From contig JANPWX010000010.1 in the NCBI GenBank assembly GCA_024734555.1, positions 946,800-1,010,799 on the forward strand: 64,000 nt of DNA, written 5' to 3'. This stretch comes from Trochalopteron elliotii (Eukaryota > Chordata > Aves > Passeriformes > Leiothrichidae). The first letter of the stretch is position 1; each line of letters starts with the position of its first letter. The notes beneath the pieces were generated by a model, which saw nothing but the letters and a program-made list of their open reading frames with translations, was not told the DNA's origin and did not search any database. Positions 27,501-40,615 of this stretch are shown piece by piece. The position numbers were made by a program, and so were the translations under genes.

Positions 27501-30500
27501 AAAGATTTGAGCCTTCTTTATATTAGAGATAGGGAAGGTGTTTATCATTCTTCACATTAACATGCTTAAAACATGCAGTTTTAAGTGCATTTTAAGCAAC
27601 CTCTCTCTGGAGCCTCCTGAAGGTTCACAGGATGGCAGTGGATGACTTACACATTTATGGTCAGTAGTCTCAAAGCTCGCCTTTTAATTTCTCTAACAGG
27701 AAGCTGGGATGTTTTGGAATGGAGGGCTGAGTCCTGACTGGCTTTCTGCAAAGGACAGATTCTGCAACTACAGCAATGCACTTTCCTTTCATTCCACACT
27801 AAAAATGAGGCCCAGATGAATGTGCTGGCCGTGAGGAAACAGAAAGGACAATGTGTATTCCAGTTCAGCTTTTTCAGGTTCATGTGTAGTTCAATGACTT
27901 CTGTGCTGAAATACTCAATTTTCCAGGGATTTCTCCATCTACTGCAAAAATATTTAAGGGTTTTTTTCTTCTTCCGCAGCCAATACAATCTTTGTTATCC
28001 AAGGCCTCTAAATCTTTCTTAAGCCAGTACACTCTCAGAATAGCTTACCAGTCTCCAACATTTCCCCAGAAATACTTAAGACTCAACAGAGAGAGTTTAA
28101 GAAATGCAAGCAAATGAGACTTGAGTATGGGGTAGCCAAAAGGACACCTGACTGACAGTTGGGAAGGTCTGACACTGTGATGGAGATTTATGAAAACATC
28201 AACATTCCTACCCACTGTGCTCAGACTGCACAAGGGGATTGGTAGTGTAAGACAGACAGACTGCCCCTTGGCTGTGCTAACCAGCCATGGGAATGCATCT
28301 TTTGCACAATAGGGTAGCAAAACTTCTGGAACAAGATAAAAATCTTCAGAAAACTATGAGACTCATCCCTGGAGAGAAGGCAGAGTTAGTACAAGCTTTG
28401 TTCTGCTCCGAGCAAGCATTTCTACACAGACATGCTACTCCAGAGTGACAGCCTGTGCTGTTAGACCTCTTACCAACAGTTTGCATGGGGCTTTATGGAG
28501 TTAAACATGAAACATTCCTTCTCCTCAGGGTGCTTGGGGCCCAAACCACACAAATCATGTAGAGAAATTCAAACCAGGACTTGGGAAAACGAGAGGTATG
28601 AGATAATGTTTTATTTTATATGGTCAGCTAGGCATCAGCATTGCACTGTCAGTAACAACAGTGAAACCAATCTTTGTGGTAGCAAAGACTAAATCTCCTG
28701 TTTTGCAGAAGGATGGCATACATGGGCTATGAACATTGCAAAAATCTCCTCTAGTCTTGGGACAGCATATCCTGAAGGACCTCACTTCCTGCAAGAGATG
28801 GCAGTAAGATTTGCAAGCTGCTATTAGGGTTATGTCAAATTAATGAGTCTTAAGGGTACAAAGTTCCTCTCATGAATACAATAAACTGCTGCTATACTGA
28901 TAGAAACTCTTTCCAGTTCAAATATTGATAGAGGAGCTGTGATCTACACTGGCATTACAATTTATGTCCAGTCTGGAGACATCCTTTGCTTTATAGGCAT
29001 AAGGCTAACAGGTTGGTTAGAGGTCAAAAATGAAGAAACAATTTTCATCATTCTTGATTATCTTTGAGAGATCCTGAAGCAGATGGAAGCTGCTCAGCCA
29101 TTCAGCCAGTGTTACATATTTCACTCTGACAAGGCTCTGGCACCATGAGCAGAGGGAAAACCTGAGCAAGACTATTTCCTCCCATTTAACCTTCTTTATT
29201 ATTAAACCTTTCAGTCATCAGCAGAGCATCTCTTTGGTGAGTTGAGCGTTTTTTAAAACAAAATACAGAGTTTAAGGTACCTCCTTTTTACATACTCAGA
29301 TCAGTCTTGAGACATGTTCTGGTTTTAATTATTAAGGCTGCTGGATGCTGTGGATCACTGACTGTAAGACAAAACTAATTCCTCTTCAGCCAAGCACTGC
29401 TAGTACATAACCCATATATCCCCAGGTATTTGCTAGTGGAATGAAAGCTGGTTACAGCTATCTGGCTCAAAATTAACTTACAGCATCATTGCAGATGCAA
29501 TTCATGACAAGCTCAATCTTTCAAGTCAATAATAACTTTACTAGATTGCCTGGTCTGCAAGGTAGCCCACCGTGAGCTACTGCCTCATGTCACAACAGAC
29601 ATTGAAATAATAAATGGCAGCTCTGTTTTATTCAGTAAGGCACAGTGGAAGCTTTGCTAAATTTAACCATCCAATTAGCCTAGCAATATTCAGGATTTGG
29701 GAGTTTTCAGAGTTCACTACTTCCAAGGAGGAAAGCTCAGTTACACCAATTAACATTCTCCCTCTCAACTGTACAAGCAGCTATTTCCCTGGTCTTCCTG
29801 TGGTTTGAGAGGCAATGAGAACAACTGGGAATCTAGCACCAACTTTTTAAGCTTCTCAGATAAAGAAGATATTCTTCCAGGTAATGCCAAACCCCTGGCT
29901 TGCTTTGGGCTCACACAAAAAAACCAGACTCTATTGCTTTACCAGTGTTGAGAAATTCTTGCTGGCAGAAAATAAAACAAAATCAGTTTCAAAGACAAGT
30001 TAATTCTGTATAAAATTAACTATGATGTCTTAGCCCAAACCTTTTCATTAGCTGCAGCACACAAAACAATCACCATTTCTTTTTAACCTTAGGCTAATAC
30101 AAAACACACATATCTCCTGCTGGCATGACTGCACACATTTCTTCTGCAAGCTCAGTGCAAAAGACAGTATGCCCAGAGATGGGCAATGGAAATTCTTCAG
30201 GTCACTTCAACCCAACATAAATATACGTCTACAGTATATGGAGCAGCAATCACAGTGAATCCTGTTACATCCAGCTGGCTTTTCCTCTCTATTACACACA
30301 AAGCTGTCTTTATAGAAGAAGCTAGCTTGTAGCACCTCTCCTCCTATTTATGCAGATCATACTGAAGAGCACAGGAGTGCTCTGAATATTAAGCTACTGC
30401 ATCTAACTTTAAAAAAAATAAATACGTAAGCTGAAGAGGGAAATCAGGGGAGACTTGGCAGATGCTACCTGGGTATTTTATTCCAAACCTCTGGTGTATC

Positions 30501-33500
30501 CTCACATGCCTTTGAAAGTAGGACAGGAACAAGGCACCTGCCCCTAAGCAGTGGGGTCTGAGCAGTCACTTCCCAGCCAACACAGCTGCAACAAATTCGG
30601 AGCTTTTGCCTTTCAATTACCTGCACCCAAGAACTAAAACACAAAGGCTATCAGACCCTTAAGGCAGCACACAGAAAAAAAGAATACTTTCCCAAATCCT
30701 GCTCAAAAATTCTGGGAATTTGCAATGGCTTTTAAAACACATTAATCCCCAGATTTCACAAGGACAGATTCTTTCCTAGACCTCTTCAGTTTAATCTCCA
30801 TAAGCCTGGAAGTTAAATCTTCATCTAGAGTGAAAATATTTTACCACTGTAATCTAGTTACGACTATTTACACAATTTGCCCCAAATTCTCTCATTACAG
30901 CTGCCATTCTCAATTATTCACAGGTAGTGCTACATGCAGTTTCCGTGGAAACCTGCAGATCACAACCAACTGATGTGCAGCCAATTGTGGGCAACGGGCA
31001 CTCGAGCAGAACTGGTCGGCTGCATAATTGTGCTTACATATGACCATTTGAAACCTATGGGCAGCAAAGGACTGGTTTACATTTCAGTGTCTAAATTTCA
31101 AACATCTTAACTATTCCAGGGAGCAACCAAGACCTTGTATCTCCCAAAGCATAATAAACTTGATGAGGAGGCTGTAACTTTTATGACATCGCATTTTCAG
31201 CATTTCACTATCATTTTCTGTATTTACCATTGAAAGTAAATGTCAGATTACTCTACCGTAAAACTGGTCATAAGTGATTCACTCCATTACACTTCAGAAC
31301 CTTCCTTATTTTTAACTAGTGAAACTCTGCCAGTCATTTGCCTGAGACTGTGCTGCCTCTTTTCTCCTTTCCTTCCATTACTGTTGCTTTATTTTGTTAA
31401 AAATGTGAATATTCACATGATAAAATTTCTTGTTCCTTTAAGGTTTTTTTCAGCATTTAACATTCTGAATGTCACGGAGCCTCAAAAGCAGTTATCTTAA
31501 AAAGGTTTTAGAAGCTCTTTGGAAATTCTCTTCGGATTACACTCATGCACAACAGAATAAAAGTATATCCTTGTCAGGCAGAGCTGTGAAGCTACCCAAC
31601 ATTAAATTGCCTGACCATTCAGTGAGGGCTGTCCAGCTACTATCCTGAGCTCTCTAAGACAACAGACTCCACTATTTTTCTGTTTGAAAGACTAATGTTT
31701 CTCCCTGATATACGGCATTCCACTGAGGTGCTGACTCTCACCAGGCACCCGCAACGCTTCATCGCCCACACTTCATATTTTCACACAAGTTCCTGCACAT
31801 TTTTTTCCCCATGCTAAGACAGAGGCCATTCCACAGCACATTCACCAAGACACAGGATTACAAATCCTTCTTTTCCAACTGGACCTCTTCAGGATTTGAG
31901 CAACAATCATGCTGCAACCAGTGATACTCCAGGCAATCATTTTGTTTCTGTGTTATCTTGTGTCACATGCACAGGTTTGTGTGCACCCATCTACTGTTCT
32001 GTCTCCTCCCTGGACTTTCAGACAGCTCTGCAGAGCTCACTGCAGCACGCTGTGCCTGCATGGCCATGCTGGTTCAGGAGGTCCCACAATCCCAGCCTTC
32101 ATAACTCTAGTGACACAGTCAACAAGGGCACACGAGATTGCTGTGCCCCCTCTGTGAGCTGAGCCTTCTTCCTCCACTGCCATCTAGGAAACCAACTCAA
32201 GTTGCACAAGTAAGATGGTGCAAGGCTCACTTTTTTATTGAAAGCTTTTCCACCTAGCATAGTCTCAGAACTGAACTAGCAAATTACATTACTGGTGTAA
32301 ATCAAGTACTGAGTTAACCCCAAATGAAGAAAAGTCACCTTGGACACAATTACTCAAGTAGCATCACCCAATTGCACCTAGATGCTAGAACAAGGAGCAC
32401 TTCTACAATGCATGGAAATGCTCAGCACCAAGAAATTAAGCTCTAACTGAAGGAAACAGAATAAAAACATTTGTTGCACCTGCATTATTCAGAATTTAGG
32501 GTTTGCCAAATGTAATTTCTAATTTATTTGTTTTGGAAAATAGAGTGGATAGAGGGAACCCTCTACACATTACTTAAAAAGGAAGACTGGTAAAGCACTT
32601 GGAAAGTATCTTTATGAAAAACAACAGATCTATTGAGAGAGCAGCAAGTAGAATGCCTACCCTGCACTGCTGCACAAAGCAGCTGACATGGTAACACACA
32701 AATATGTACTGAAAAATAGCACTCAGTATACTTCTGCTTCCCTGAAAAGCATTAGCAGATCATATGCAGACTTCTTTTATAAAAATATTATGTTATAGAA
32801 ATAAACAAAAGCTGCTTTTAATTCTATTGTTGAAGTGAAAGGTTATCAACTAAGGCAGCTGACTGGTGTACTAAAGATAAGCATAGTCAACCTACAGAGC
32901 TGCACCTCTATTCTAAATAAACTTTGGACTTCTGCACATTCTCTTAAATGTTGCTTACTGGCAATGCAGTAGCACTTAAATTAGAAACAATGCTCACTTC
33001 CCCTCCTAACTGAGAATGAAAAATAGCCTGGTGATGGGATGAAACGCTGGCAAAACTTCCTATGGTTTAGCCAAAACTCTACTGAAACTTGTATTTAACT
33101 ACAGAGCTCCAGTTCTAAAGATCCCAGTCTTCAATGAGTATCTATCAGGAATGTCATGAAGACAGAATGGCCTTCTACAAGAAATGCCAAAATAAGTTAA
33201 AAAATGCTGAAAGGGTCACACTAACAGCACTACACAGTCATTGTTAACTGCATAACTGGAATCTGGGTAATTTCTGCTGGTGAATCTTGCGTCTGCATCC
33301 CTCTGTCTGATCCTCCATAGTAGCTGTAAATTAATGCCACAAGGAGAATAAGTTCAAACTCTGTTATTTGGCAGCGAGGTCCAGTTTCCATGAAATTCAG
33401 TATGTCATATCTCAAACTGAAAAGTTCATAAAGTAATGAATCACCAGGTTATATCCAGATTCTGCAGACTCATTTTTCAGCCACTGAAAACCAGCACTTG

Positions 33501-36500
33501 CCAGGCTTAGAATAGCAGCACTGATCCAAAGGCTAACAGTGCTGCAATTCTAAAAAAAAAAAAGTATACCATAAAAGAACAGGTTAAGTGATAAGAGAAG
33601 GCAGTTCAATTCTGTGCTTCAATGAGTGTTAGTGACACAGTCATTAGGAAGGTGGAGAAGATGAGCTGTCAAGTTTTGTGACTTATGTTTCAGTTTTGTT
33701 AAACATGCCATTTTTACTTTTTTCACGAACACTTTACGTATTTGCCACTGGTCAGATAAAGGCACTATTCAGCAGCACAGGACTAGATGGGACACAGGAC
33801 ACTCCAGTGTTCTCTTGCCTTTCTGCATATAAGAGAGGAAGAAAAGATCAAAAGAACTTGCTCTGCCTGGTTCAGCTCCATTCCTCAACTTACTCCAACA
33901 TTGCTTAGGAGTTGTATACCTCACAAATAACAACTCAGCTGTGTTAGGTTTAAACGTTTTAAGAAAAAAGGGGAAGCTGACTTCAATCAAGTGTTGATGG
34001 GTGACTGTCATTTACCAACCTTCATTAGCATGAAGTAGCTCAAAATCTTGAACTGGGGATCCTGACTGGCAGGGCACATTCACTGATCCAGAGTTGAATT
34101 TTAATGAGGTAGGGAGTGAAAAATTGCCCTGGTGCTTGATGGCTTTTGAAATTTGCCTCTGCTGGGTAAAAGTCCTCGGTCAAGTGTGAAGATGGGGAAT
34201 GTGCATGCTTCTGCTGCCAAAATCGACGCAAGGAAGACCTGGACATAGCCCTCCACAGCTGCTCAGCCCTTGCCTTAGAGGGAAACACCCTCACCACAGC
34301 TACTGAGGCAAAATGCAAAGCACATCCTCCTCCAACCTGCCTCACAATCATGGAGCATCTTGCATTATAAATAACAAAGACAGGCTACTGCTACAAACTG
34401 CGCAGGATTAATGAGGCAACATCCAACATATTACATGTGAATAGAAGAGATTACAAAGTAATCTGAACACAAGAAATTTGAAAAAAATACCCTGAATCAC
34501 TGAGGCAAGTTCTCTCCTTGTACTCTTCACAAGACCCCTCCTGAACTTTCATCTTTTGTCTAGTCTGACCCTGTACACTGAACCACCTGGACAAAAAGGG
34601 CTCCTGGAGTTTTCCAGATGTGTACTCAGTTGCCACAGGAATGAGCAAAACCATATGCTCAACCTGCAAGATGGAAGGAGTCCTAAGATGGCAACTGAAA
34701 GGGCTCACAATATTCAAAACTGTGCCAGACAAGGTAAAGCTACTCCACAGTGCTGCCAAGACCTGTTTCTACCACATGAGGACACATAATTTTGCTGTTG
34801 GAAACAACATAGGTTAAATCATAACTAAATATACCAGCACTTTTCAGTATGAAGACACAAGCATGGATGCAAAGAGAGTCATTAAATCCAGAGTTCCTTC
34901 TCATAATAATAACAACAACACACTGTCCCTTCTAATACAAAGACTGCAGGGCATAAATTATATCAGACATTAACAGGTAATTTTTTCACAGAAAACACAG
35001 TGAAGCTGGGAAATATCCTCCTATATGCAATATTATATGCATACCAGAAGTTAAAGTTCAAAGCATAAGTAGATTCTTCTTTCATTATTTTGACTAAACC
35101 CACTGCCTTTAGTTCAAAAATGCCTGAGGTACACATCAGTACAGAGAAGCATGTACTTGAAGGAGTCGTTGCTCCAAGCACGGTCCGTACCACTTCTCGG
35201 GCACTCATAATTTACTCCTGGCAAAAAAAAGAAGTGGGATAGACTAACCTTCAGTTTCAATCATTGCAGCTGTTTCTTATGGCAGCAAAATACAGCGTGA
35301 ATTGCAATGCATGTACTTCTAGAAAAGCACAAAAACGGCACAGAGAATTTCAAGATGATCTAAAAAGGAAGCCAGGTGCTAGAAAATAAGCCAAACAGCA
35401 GGGGCTTACTGAGCTCAAATCTTCAGCCCGTTGAAGAGAATTTACAGAAGCTTACATGGAAAAAGGGATCTCAGAGACACCAGGCAGAGAAGAGGGTTTA
35501 CAATCTCAACAGAGACAAACGGCTTGGATTGGAGTTGAGATTATACAGTTTCAACACTAGAATTATGTATAAATTATTGGAATAAACTGACCAGTTGGTG
35601 CTGGACTTACAGCTGCTTTGCACTTTCTTTGGATGGTATAGTATATAATTTCTTAAAGATAGCCTCTAACTTGCCTTTAAGAAATGTCTGCATGGTTGAA
35701 CCAAAGAGGATGCAAGTGAGAGATACCAGACACGGACCCTCTCACCACAGAGCCTGTGATAAACTGGGAGTGGACACAGAGCCAGGTACATCAGCTGGTA
35801 TGTGTTTGAACAGATGCAGTCTGCTCTCCCTGGGTGCTCCCTGAAAGGCTTGAAGCAAGAGGAGTCTTAAGGGTTTGGCTGCACTGGAAAGTGGTATTAG
35901 AGACAGAATGTAACCACAAGAAAATGCATTAACTACGCAACACAGCCATAACCGTACTATGACTTAACAGAGGGTATAGCTTGCTTCATCAATGCAAAGC
36001 CACACTCCATTACAGACAACTCCTCACATTTCTGCTCTGATCAAATGCAAGTCTCTAATAAGGGCCAGTCTGAATAGTGGTTTAAAGTAGGGGAAGAGGC
36101 TAGGGGTAGGTTTAACAATTAAGACATTTTATAGTTGCTACACGTTCTTGAATTGCTGGTGCCAATCAGCCTTTAAGTCAATACACTGGAAGTTTTTGAG
36201 ATCTTCTCAAAAACCAACACCACCTCACACAAACTTTAAAAATCAGAATTCAGAATCCTGGGAAGCCAGTAAACCAGAAAATCCTGCTTTTGAGTTTGAC
36301 ATATTCCCCACGATTCGGTGCAGGCAATTACCCCAAATGCTGCAAGCAAACACCAGGAGAAAGGAGGTGACAATGAAAAAGGTGGCAGCCTGCAAAGGGA
36401 CAGACATCAACTTTCATTCTTGCAAGGCCAAGGTTGCTGGGAAAATCAAATTCAGCTATCTGAAATACAGAGAAGTCACACAAAAAGTACAAGGAGAAGC

Positions 36501-39500
36501 AAAAGACTTCCCCTCTGCCAACCACAACAAATGGCTCAGTAATACAAAATGTCAGTTGGCACTCGAAGCACAGTGGATGGCCAGAGAGAAAGTGCATTTT
36601 TAAATCATTAACACATTGGGAACACACAGATGTGCAGTTCAGCTACATCTGTGCATTGTAATTTCTACAGTAGTCACAACTTAATGAATCATCAATTGTG
36701 ACAAGATCAATGAACCAAACTGCACTACAAACTAAAGCTAGTAAATTCATGCCTGGGGCAAGAGCTAAAGGTTTATTTTATTATTTTTTTTAGTACTTCT
36801 ATAATTTTTAGTGTCTAATTAGTGAAAACACGAATCCTCCAGAACCCTTTTATTTTTTCCTCCCTTTTGGAAGTCCTACTGCAAAGGATAAAGATTTCAT
36901 TCATGTTTGCTAAATTCAAGTCTGGATACTACTCATCTGATCAGCAATTTCTTCCTCAGGACCAGGAACACATGGCAGCAGAAGTTACAATGCTGGGATG
37001 TGCACTACATGCCAATCAGGTGGACTCTGATTGAGCCTACCACCTCCAGGCAAAACAACTGCTGTTTTTTCCACAAGGCCAGATTACTCCTGCAGGCAAA
37101 GCATCAGCTAAGATTCTCTGCAATGCTACTTTTTGAAAGGACAAATTCACATCCAAATCAAGCAACCAAATAATTTATTTGCAAAGAACACACACAGAGT
37201 TTCCCCCTGGCCTCAACCATTCAACAAGTTCAATGCTGAGTTTGTTGGTGACATGCATAATCCAGATAGGTTTCACATCAGAGATATTCTTACAGAAAAA
37301 ATGTCCAGATTAACCAGGAGGCAGAAGACAGCACCCCATCTTCTAACAAAGCAAGCTCCATGCAAGCAAAGGCTCTCCCTGCTGACCTCTTCACTCTTCC
37401 AGGTAAACCATTTTAATCTCTACCATATGTGAGCTTTCAGTGTATTAATACCTGTCAGGGGTTCAGCTGGACTCTTGTCTCCCTTCCAGACAGGCTCCAG
37501 GGAACAACAAGCTCTGCTTAGCCTGGCTTGTTTGTCACACATTCAGAGTGGAGCTCCATCTGGAAGGCACTTCCATGACTTGTAGTGCTGCTGGCATACA
37601 CTACTCTCCCTCCTAGGACTCAAAGTGAAGGAGATGCAGGCTCTCTTTAGAAGGCTGATTCTGTTCCAGCTCCTGACCTTCTTTATACTGGATGTCTTGT
37701 CACCTTGGACTGTGCATTCCCCAATTCATTACCTTCCCCTGCAGCAGCTTTTGTTAATACCACCCTGTGTGCAGCTTATGCATTTTTCATCATTATATTT
37801 ATCATTTCTGTTCTCTCTCCAAGGACTTTCTCCTCACTGGGACCAACTGTGGCATTGTCTAAATCAAAAGAGATACAGAAAAATAAATTCCAGTATTGCC
37901 TTGCTTGTAAACAAAACACCATTTTGGAGCTGTGGTACCAAAAAACAGGGCTTAGTGTTTTTATGGTCTCCAACAGGTTAATGTTTCCAACAACTTTCCA
38001 GTGGTCTCAAAGCTAAAATGTCATAATACCAGTTCTACTGCCTGTAGCACTTTGTTGTGCAGCCAGTTTTACTAAAAGCATTCTGCATCCTGTGCTGACA
38101 GGGACTCCTACAGCAAGGAAATTTTCCCCAGTTCCCCCTTGGAACAGCAACACAACATTGAACATTCACACACTAGAGCTGGAAAAAGTTATAGCTCTGA
38201 TTGCTATTTAGACTTCTCCACTCAACTCTAACACTCAAGAACTTGGAAAGGTTTCATCCAGGCTGGACCCTTGTGATAAAAGGATTGAAGGAACAGAGCA
38301 CAGGATTAGTACGATAGATGAATACATTGCAGTGTTTTCCCATTGCAACATCCAACCTACCTCATCAAGGCACTAGATAATCTTGAAAAGACAGATCTTA
38401 TTATACCTCACACCTGCTGGTTTCCTTAGGATAAAGGATTTGAAAAAGCTATTCTGGAGCTCTGGGCAGAGAGAATCTGAGCAGGTGGGAGTGCCAGAAA
38501 GAGTCACTTACTTTATTATCCAACTGAAATAATCACAAGAATAAACAGCTGTTAGAAAACTCTATGGGGAAGGTGGTATTTTACTACTACAACACTGGGC
38601 TTCTAAGACAGCATGTAGAATGCATATATTTTAGGTTATCTTGCTTGATACCAAACATACTTTAGTCACCAGCAGCTCAAGTTACAAATTAACAATGAAC
38701 GCTCACAATAATTACTTCTTGCATCCAAAATTAGGACAAATTATTCCTTTTGCTCATTATCTGAGCACTGCATTTTACTAAGCATCACAACCATAGAGCC
38801 TTCCTGATATCATACTGCATATCAACTACGCAAGACCAACAAGACATCACAAGGACAACTAGATGTGGGACTTGTGAATAAGCATCATACACAGAAACCA
38901 GCTGTTGGAATGATCAATATTACAGGTCTTCAGTGCAAAGCCTGCTTTGTTTTGCATCTCAGACCAAGACCAAAAGGCAGCCCATCAGCAGCAGTTACGT
39001 GATTTTCCTTTTTCTACAAGAGAGAAAGTTAAAATACCTGTTGAATGTTCTCTTCCACAGGTACAGTAAGAAACACATGTACTCCCTACACGGACATGCT
39101 CTCTTCTGAATAGCTGTTGTTGCTACAGATTTATTAGCATGTGCTTGTATTCCAGTTTCACATTTTTCTGGCTTATATTTTAAAATTTTGATTTCTCCAA
39201 GAATGACTTAATTGTGGCTGTAACTTTATTTTTTTAGTGAGGAAGAAGGTAAGACACCAAACATTAGACGGATGGATGGAACCTTCCTTGCACGCAGTTT
39301 TTGCTTTTGTAGCAGTAAGCACGGCATTCCCCACAGCCATGGTTACCACATTCTGTACTCTTCAAGCTCCATTTTTCATTTAAGAACTTACTCTCTAGTT
39401 TTTTCAAGGGACTACATTCTCCCACTTTTGCACAAGAAGGTACAGAAGATCACCATCTGAAAGTGACTGTGTAAGCCACAGCATGCCAGTAAATGACAAC

Positions 39501-40570
39501 AGATCACTAAGCTGTGGGCAGTCTCTTGGTTATGAGCAGATATGAAAGATGATTTTGCAGAAATACTTAAGGCCTCAGAAAGGTTTTCCAGACACCTTGC
39601 TCTTGCCCTTCTGTTTCTTCCTTGGAAGCAAAGCAGATAATCCACGTGGCATTATCAAGCAGTGTTTCCGATTAATTTCCAGTAGTTAAGCAACGAGTTA
39701 CTACTTCTTTCAGAGGGCTATGCCACAACCTAACAGACTTCAAAGACTCTACAAATACACACCAGCAACAAACTTTATTAGTCAGCAGGAGATAGCAGCA
39801 GGACTGACATACCAGCTACAGAGAGCACATCTGTCAATAACAGGTTGCCACACACACTCAGAACAAGGCATCTTGAAAGGGATCTAGCAGTAAGAAAGAT
39901 CTTTTGAAAGATCTGATGATAAAGACCTATTATTTTAGTTTCTGATGGTCACCAGTAGATGTTAAATTGGACAAGAAATGTGTGTGTGGGTTATTCTGAC
40001 AAAGTTTACAGTTACCCAAATTATCTAAAGGAATTAAGTTCTCATTTGCCTGTTCCAAATGAGTTAAATAAATTTCCATTAAATGCCTTTTACAATAAGA
40101 AAATGATTCACTTATAATTATGGGGTTTCGTGTCTTTTTTCTCCTTCTCTGAAAGACTTCTAGAACCCTGCACACAGAGTCAATTAATAAAATAATTTTC
40201 TTCTGGCTGCCAGTCCTCCAAAATAATTTTATCATCGGAGTCACCAGGTCCATCCTCAGACTAGTTATTACTAAATAAACATTTGGAGAGCCAAATCAGG
40301 GCTCACTGTCACCTAATCAACTCCACTTTCTTGTTGACTATTTTTTTATTAGTTGTGCAATAATGGTCTCTACCAACAAGTTCCTTGAACATCAGTTTTG
40401 AAATTATGAGATTCATTAGCAGCCTTTGCACAAAAGGTGAGTCTTATATTGATAGTGCTGTGAAGATGCTGTAAATAAAAACAACAGTCAAAAAACTCAA
40501 GTCAGAAGAGCCAAATCACCTTAAGTGACAGCAATAATATGAATAAAGATAAAACATAATTAGAATTTTT
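27501..40570 (-). other. PTPRF: Downstream PTPRF intron, long featureless stretch
   Basis: 13 kb of AT-rich intron. The only points noted are an X-box-like palindrome at 30939-30952 and a short A-run near 33553. Frames such as 36148-36603 (151 codons) are Lys/Gln-rich, have no family resemblance and no supporting context. Confidence 0.6.
30939..30952. promoter_or_regulatory. RFX/X-box-like palindrome
   Basis: GTTTCCGTGGAAAC has two exact 6-base inverted half-sites around GT and fits the loose X-box pattern GTYNCC-NN-GGNRAC bound by RFX factors. TGCA flanks it on both sides, extending the symmetry with one extra base on the right. Single motifs of this length do occur by chance. The surrounding 30880-31080 has mixed, non-repetitive sequence with E-box-like CATATG and TAATT elements, so a conserved enhancer is possible but unproven. 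Confidence 0.35.
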
Positions 40571-40615
40571 GGAGGGGAGAGGGAGAGGGAGAGGGAGAGG
40601 GAGAGGGAGAGGGGG
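40571..40615 (+). repeat. (GGGAGA)n microsatellite, G-quadruplex prone
   Basis: An uninterrupted 45-base purine tract of GGGAGA units. It contains seven G-runs of three or more bases (at 40574, 40581, 40587, 40593, 40599, 40605 and 40611), separated mostly by 3-base AGA spacers. This meets the usual G-quadruplex pattern several times over. The pure purine/pyrimidine strands could also form a triplex. The G-rich strand is the non-template strand for plus-strand transcription and therefore the template strand for PTPRF. Confidence 0.95.

Noticed and set aside
29008..29022. GGTTGGTTAGAGG, resembling the tRNA-Ile D-arm
   Set aside because: No A-box context upstream, no B-box and no CR1-like tail. 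It is a short chance match.
36148..36603. 151-codon plus-strand frame rich in Lys and Gln
   Set aside because: No recognisable family and no splice or promoter context. The composition follows the A-rich DNA.
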